From the NCBI GenBank assembly GCA_016703105.1, contig JADJCS010000004.1, positions 347,618 through 411,617 on the forward strand: a stretch of 64,000 nt of DNA. Direction: 5' to 3'. A program made the translations under genes and the position numbers. The DNA is from Flavobacteriales bacterium (GTDB taxonomy: Bacteria > Bacteroidota > Bacteroidia > Flavobacteriales_F > PHOS-HE28). Numbering within the stretch: the stretch's first letter is position 1; every line of letters starts with the position of its first letter. Below are positions 61,110-64,000 of the stretch, piece after piece. The notes below the pieces were generated by a model that saw only the letters and a list, made by a program, of their open reading frames with translations, made no database searches and was not told where the DNA came from.

Positions 61110-61319
61110 TCAAGGCCGATTTTCGGGGGCGGGGTCGACCTGCTTTTGGCGGCGCCACCAGAGCACGAAGCGCAGAAGGCCATAGCCGATCAGTGCTGCC
61201 GCGATGCCTGGCCGGTAATTCGGGACCACATCCTTCACTACGTCGGTGAAGCCGATGAGCACACCCGCGACGAGGTAGATGCCGGACATCGCCAGCGCCA
61301 GGATCTGCCGGGCACCCAT
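61110..61319 (-). CDS. Small two-helix membrane protein
   Basis: This 69-residue protein has two predicted membrane helices (about 6–25, ILALAMSGIYLVAGVLIGFT, and about 37–54, GIAAALIGYGLLRFVLWWRR). A charged C-terminal tail RRQKQVDPAPENRP follows. I recall similar small genes between tonB and PstS-like genes in Bacteroidota, but no function. It lies 4 bases before the PstS-like gene and 11 after tonB, so it is within one operon. Confidence 0.75.
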   Translation of the reverse strand: MGARQILALAMSGIYLVAGVLIGFTDVVKDVVPNYRPGIAAALIGYGLLRFVLWWRRQKQVDPAPENRP

Positions 61320-61330
61320 GGCGATCGCGC

Positions 61331-62170
61331 CTAGCGCAGATCGAAATTGATCGGGATCACGTACCGCACCTTCACGGGACGGCCGTTCTGTTTACCCGGG
61401 CTCCACTTCGGGGAAGCCTTCATCACGCGGGCGGCTTCCTTGTCGAGACCAGGGCTTACGCCGCGCGCGGTCTTCACCTCGGTGATGGAGCCGTCCTTGT
61501 CCACGACGAATTCGATGAAGACCCTGCCCTCAATGCCCTGTTCGGCCTCCATCTGTGGGTATTTCACGTTTTTGCCGAGGTACTTGTAGAACTCGGCCTC
61601 GCCACCGGGGAAGGTCGGTTTTTCTTCCACGGCCGCGAACATCATCACTTCTTCCTCCACAGGCGGCGGGGGTGGAGCTTCCTCGCCCTTCTCGCCCTCC
61701 TGGGTCACGGTACTGGCGACGGTCTCCTCCAGGATCTCCTGGGTGGGCGGGGGTTCTTCTACGGGCTCATCCACGGCTTCGAGCGCGGTGAACTGCACGG
61801 TCTCGATCTTGGGTGGGGGCGGGATCTCCACGGGGGGAGGCGGGGGCTCCTCCTTCTTATCCTCTTCGAAGAGCTCGAGGTTCACGTCCACGATCTTCTT
61901 AGCGTCCACCACCTCATCATCCCCACCGCTCAATGCCTCCACGATCTTGGGCATGCTGATGGCCAGGCCGAAGAAGAGCAACGAGCCGATCAGGGCCATG
62001 GTCAGGCGCTTCACGTAATCGCGGCGAAGCGTGAAGGCGCCGTACTCCCTGTTCCGGTCCGCGAACACCAGCTGGTTGCGCACGGCGAGGAGCACATTGT
62101 TCCAGCTGAAGTCCATGGCCATGACCATGGAGAGGACCAGCAGTATCCCGACGAGCAGCAGGTATTCCAT
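61331..62170 (-). CDS. tonB: TonB energy transducer
   Basis: TonB transfers proton-motive-force energy from ExbBD to outer-membrane receptors. The 279-residue protein has the Bacteroidota N-terminal text FADRNREYGAFTLRRDYVKR, then a membrane helix (about 57–75). A Pro/Glu-rich spacer with PPPPPVEIPPPPKIETVQ follows, then a second PPPPPVEE stretch. The C-terminal TonB domain has FPGGEAEFYKYLGKNVKYPQ, EGRVFIEFVVDKDGSIT and WSPGKQNGRPVKVRYVIPI. ATG 62170 lies 3 bases after the exbD stop, but would add a second N-terminal hydrophobic helix; ATG 62113 (MDFSWNNVLLAV) is a real alternative. Confidence 0.9.
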   Translation of the reverse strand: MEYLLLVGILLVLSMVMAMDFSWNNVLLAVRNQLVFADRNREYGAFTLRRDYVKRLTMALIGSLLFFGLAISMPKIVEALSGGDDEVVDAKKIVDVNLELFEEDKKEEPPPPPVEIPPPPKIETVQFTALEAVDEPVEEPPPTQEILEETVASTVTQEGEKGEEAPPPPPVEEEVMMFAAVEEKPTFPGGEAEFYKYLGKNVKYPQMEAEQGIEGRVFIEFVVDKDGSITEVKTARGVSPGLDKEAARVMKASPKWSPGKQNGRPVKVRYVIPINFDLR

Positions 62171-62173
62171 GGC

Positions 62174-62821
62174 TCAGAGATTCGCTTTTTGTACGTCCAG
62201 CAACAGTTGCTCCTCCACTTTCAAGCTGTCCAAAACACCGTAAGATCCGATGCCGGTGATATCCATCTCATCCACCATGTCGATCATGTTCCGGTACTTG
62301 GCGTCGCGATCGGTCTTGATGATGGCCTTGAGGTTGTCCTTGCTGCCCTTGATCTCCTTCCGCTTCGCTTCGAACTCCTCTTCGGTGATCTTCTTCGCAT
62401 TGTAGTCGCCGGCCGCTTGGTTCAGCAGCACCACCGCATCCTTGTTCTTTTCGACCAGGATATCACGCACTTTGCTGAAATCCGTGCGGGTCAATTCGGT
62501 CGGTGGTCCCTTGGGATCCCCCACGTTGCGGAAAGCACCGATGTAGTAGAAGATCTGGTCCTTTTTGGTGAGGATCAGCGTGATGGCATTGTCCAATTTG
62601 GTGGGATCGGGCGGCGGCTGGTCCTTCTCCGGCGGCACCGGGAAAGAGATCTGCAGCGTGCTCGGCCGGTACATGGTGGTGGTAAGGATGAAGAAGGTGA
62701 GCAAGAGGAACGCGAGATCCACCATCGGCGTCATGTCGATGCGGGTGCTGCCCTTCTTGGCGCGTTTTTTCTGGTGTCTTCCACCTCCTCCGCCTTCGTC
62801 TCCGCCGGGTGCGTCTGCCAT
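62174..62821 (-). CDS. exbD: ExbD biopolymer transport protein, second copy
   Basis: This 215-residue ExbD has a Gly/Lys-rich cytoplasmic start (MADAPGGDEGGGGGRHQKKR) and the membrane helix with the proton-carrying Asp (IDMTPMVDLAFLLLTFFILT, about 28–47). The periplasmic domain, longer than in E. coli ExbD, has a helical insertion with KKITEEEFEAKRKEIKGSKD and ends VEEQLLLDVQKANL. It is 3 bases before tonB and 79 after the first exbD. Paired exbD genes are usual in Bacteroidota. Confidence 0.92.
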   Translation of the reverse strand: MADAPGGDEGGGGGRHQKKRAKKGSTRIDMTPMVDLAFLLLTFFILTTTMYRPSTLQISFPVPPEKDQPPPDPTKLDNAITLILTKKDQIFYYIGAFRNVGDPKGPPTELTRTDFSKVRDILVEKNKDAVVLLNQAAGDYNAKKITEEEFEAKRKEIKGSKDNLKAIIKTDRDAKYRNMIDMVDEMDITGIGSYGVLDSLKVEEQLLLDVQKANL

Positions 62822-62900
62822 GGCTCGTTTCGTTGGTCCTTGCTGTTCGCCTTATCCCGGGGTCCGTACACGCCGGACCGGGAAGGGTTCAACAGGGATG

Positions 62901-63530
62901 TTACATCCGGGATTCCTCCAGGTCCGTGATCATCTTGAAGCGGTTGATCTTGATCCCCGGGGATTGGAAGATCCGGATCACCTGCGCCACTTTCGAGTAG
63001 TTGGTGTTCCCATCGGCTTTGAGCGCCACCAAGGGGTTGATGCCTGCGGACTCGTAGAAGAGCAAGCGAGTGGTGGTGAGCCACTCGGCCAGCTGGTTGT
63101 TGGTGCTGTCCGTTGGGATGCCTTGGAACTGTTTGTCGAACTCCTTCCGGGCGGCCCCTGTGGGCAGAGCCAGGTACTTCTGCAATTCCTGGATCGGCAC
63201 GCCTACCGCGCCCACGTTGGCGAACTTCACTTTGTCCTCATCGGTGGGTGTCCAGCCGATGCGTTTGCCGAAGTGGTCGAGCACCGCGAAGCGCACCTTT
63301 TTGTCGGTCATATCCCAATACACCTTCCCGGTGCTGTCCACCACAATGGTCATCAGGTTCTCCGTGGGGATGGGGCTCTGGCTCATGGACGAAGGGGTGT
63401 CCACGGCTACGGCCTCTTCCGGACGGAACTGCGCGGTGAGCATGAAGAAGGTGACCAGGAGGAAGGCCAGGTCCACCATCGGCGTCATGTCCAATTCAGG
63501 ACTCCGCTTGGGCATTTTCAGCTTCGGCAT
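62901..63530 (-). CDS. exbD: ExbD biopolymer transport protein, first copy
   Basis: This 209-residue ExbD begins MPKLKMPKRSPELDMTPMVD, with the helix DLAFLLVTFFMLTAQF (about 20–35) holding the conserved Asp. Its periplasmic domain has PSSMSQSPIPTENLMTIVVD, then GKVYWDMTDKKVRFAVLDHF and NPLVALKADGNTNYSKVAQV, ending MITDLEESRM. It lies 60 bases after exbB and 79 before the second exbD. The two ExbDs share only the helix and the fold, so they may form a heterodimer with ExbB. Confidence 0.92.
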   Translation of the reverse strand: MPKLKMPKRSPELDMTPMVDLAFLLVTFFMLTAQFRPEEAVAVDTPSSMSQSPIPTENLMTIVVDSTGKVYWDMTDKKVRFAVLDHFGKRIGWTPTDEDKVKFANVGAVGVPIQELQKYLALPTGAARKEFDKQFQGIPTDSTNNQLAEWLTTTRLLFYESAGINPLVALKADGNTNYSKVAQVIRIFQSPGIKINRFKMITDLEESRM

Positions 63531-63590
63531 GGTGCTGTGCGTTTGCGGTTATGGTCTGGCCAACCCATAGGGGTCGGTCATGACCGACCC

Positions 63591-64000
63591 TTACTTGTGG
63601 TTGGCCAGGGTCTGGCTCACGCTGAAACCGGCCTCGTCGATGCCATGGGTGATGGCGTCGATCTTGGTGCTGAAGAAGTTGAACATGATGATCGCGATGC
63701 ACGATCCCGTGATCCCGAACGCCGTGTTGATCAGAGCCTCGGAGATACCGGTGGAAAGCGCGGAAGCGTCCGGCGTACCGGCGGTGGCCAGTGCGCTGAA
63801 CGCGCGGATCATCCCGAGCACCGTTCCGATGAGACCGAGCAATGTACTGATGCTGGCGCAGGTGGAAAGGATCACCAGATTCTTGCTCAGCATGGGGAGC
63901 TCCAGGGCCGTGGCCTCCTCCAGTTCCTGTTTCACGGACTGCAGGCGGCTTTCCTTGTCGTGGGTCGCATCGTAGAGTACGGTTTTGTACTTCTCCAATC
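63591..64000 (-). CDS. exbB: MotA/TolQ/ExbB proton channel protein (5' end outside window)
   Basis: The visible C-terminal 135 residues show the ExbB/TolQ signature. The first of the two visible helices lies in VILSTCASISTLLGLIGTVLG, and a second helix ends at GISEALINTAFGITGSCIAI with the conserved TolQ-type Thr/Ala/Gly pattern. The tail is FFSTKIDAITHGIDEAGFSV followed by SQTLANHK. The reading frame stays open past base 64000, so the start is not in the window. It heads exbB–exbD–exbD–tonB. Confidence 0.9.
   Translation of the reverse strand, partial: LEKYKTVLYDATHDKESRLQSVKQELEEATALELPMLSKNLVILSTCASISTLLGLIGTVLGMIRAFSALATAGTPDASALSTGISEALINTAFGITGSCIAIIMFNFFSTKIDAITHGIDEAGFSVSQTLANHK

Overview
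The window comes from a member of the Bacteroidota, most likely an uncultivated, high-GC member of the Flavobacteriales. The evidence is a complete actABCDEF–coxBA respiratory operon, the type IX secretion translocon gene sprA, two proteins with T9SS C-terminal sorting tails, a SusC-like TonB-dependent receptor with an N-terminal carboxypeptidase-like domain, an HU-CCDC81/SPOR protein, DUF6029, DUF6089 and Omp28 proteins. The promoter elements also match the Bacteroidota form TAnnTTTG, sometimes with TTG 19 bases upstream. The placement rests on gene content read by eye; no phylogeny was run.

Layout. 1–9500: TonB-dependent receptor, a MITE-like repeat, kdsB, an HU/SPOR protein, a STAS-like protein, a WD40-like gene broken by an in-frame TAG, an acyl-CoA thioesterase, a convergent GT9 glycosyltransferase pair, tatD and ansA. 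9650–13900: tRNA-Ser(GGA) divergent from dusB, a LolC/E-type permease, a small AT-richer frameshifted insert beside a relic of the permease start, a methyltransferase and rbfA. 13890–20350: an MsbA-type exporter, then rimP–nusA–infB behind a clear promoter and a leader hairpin with a U-tract. 20500–22020: two envelope proteins. 22226–33869: alternative complex III and cytochrome c oxidase subunits II and I. 33934–36921: a beta-barrel-like protein, ruvB, queG and a small conserved protein. 37096–43660: a TlpA–DUF6029–Omp28 operon, two T9SS substrates and a sirtuin. 43817–52606: ruvA–sprA–gcvH–vanZ. 52603–58372: cysN–cysD–cysC with an amino-acid permease and a dicarboxylate/glutamate symporter. 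58451–64000: the energy-transduction cluster exbB–exbD–exbD–tonB, a small membrane protein, a frameshifted PstS-like protein and a TPR protein, all on the minus strand; exbB runs off the window.

How the parts fit. ActABCDEF oxidises menaquinol and passes electrons to the CoxBA oxidase encoded in the same operon. ExbB/ExbD/TonB would use the resulting proton motive force to energise outer-membrane receptors such as the one at the left end. SprA would export the Omp28-like and the small T9SS-tailed proteins. The rimP–nusA–infB and rbfA genes serve ribosome assembly and translation.

The window is mostly housekeeping and I found no clear new multi-gene system. The best leads are non-coding or about gene integrity: the 162-base terminal-inverted-repeat element that carries a promoter box for kdsB; -7 boxes that repeatedly end only 4–15 bases before start codons, predicting leaderless or nearly leaderless mRNAs; a possible attenuator before rimP; the insert and permease relic at 12055–12640; and two genes broken by single lesions (TAG at 5419, missing base near 60488). 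No intergenic stretch exceeds about 350 bases, no CRISPR array was seen, and no intact transposase was seen.
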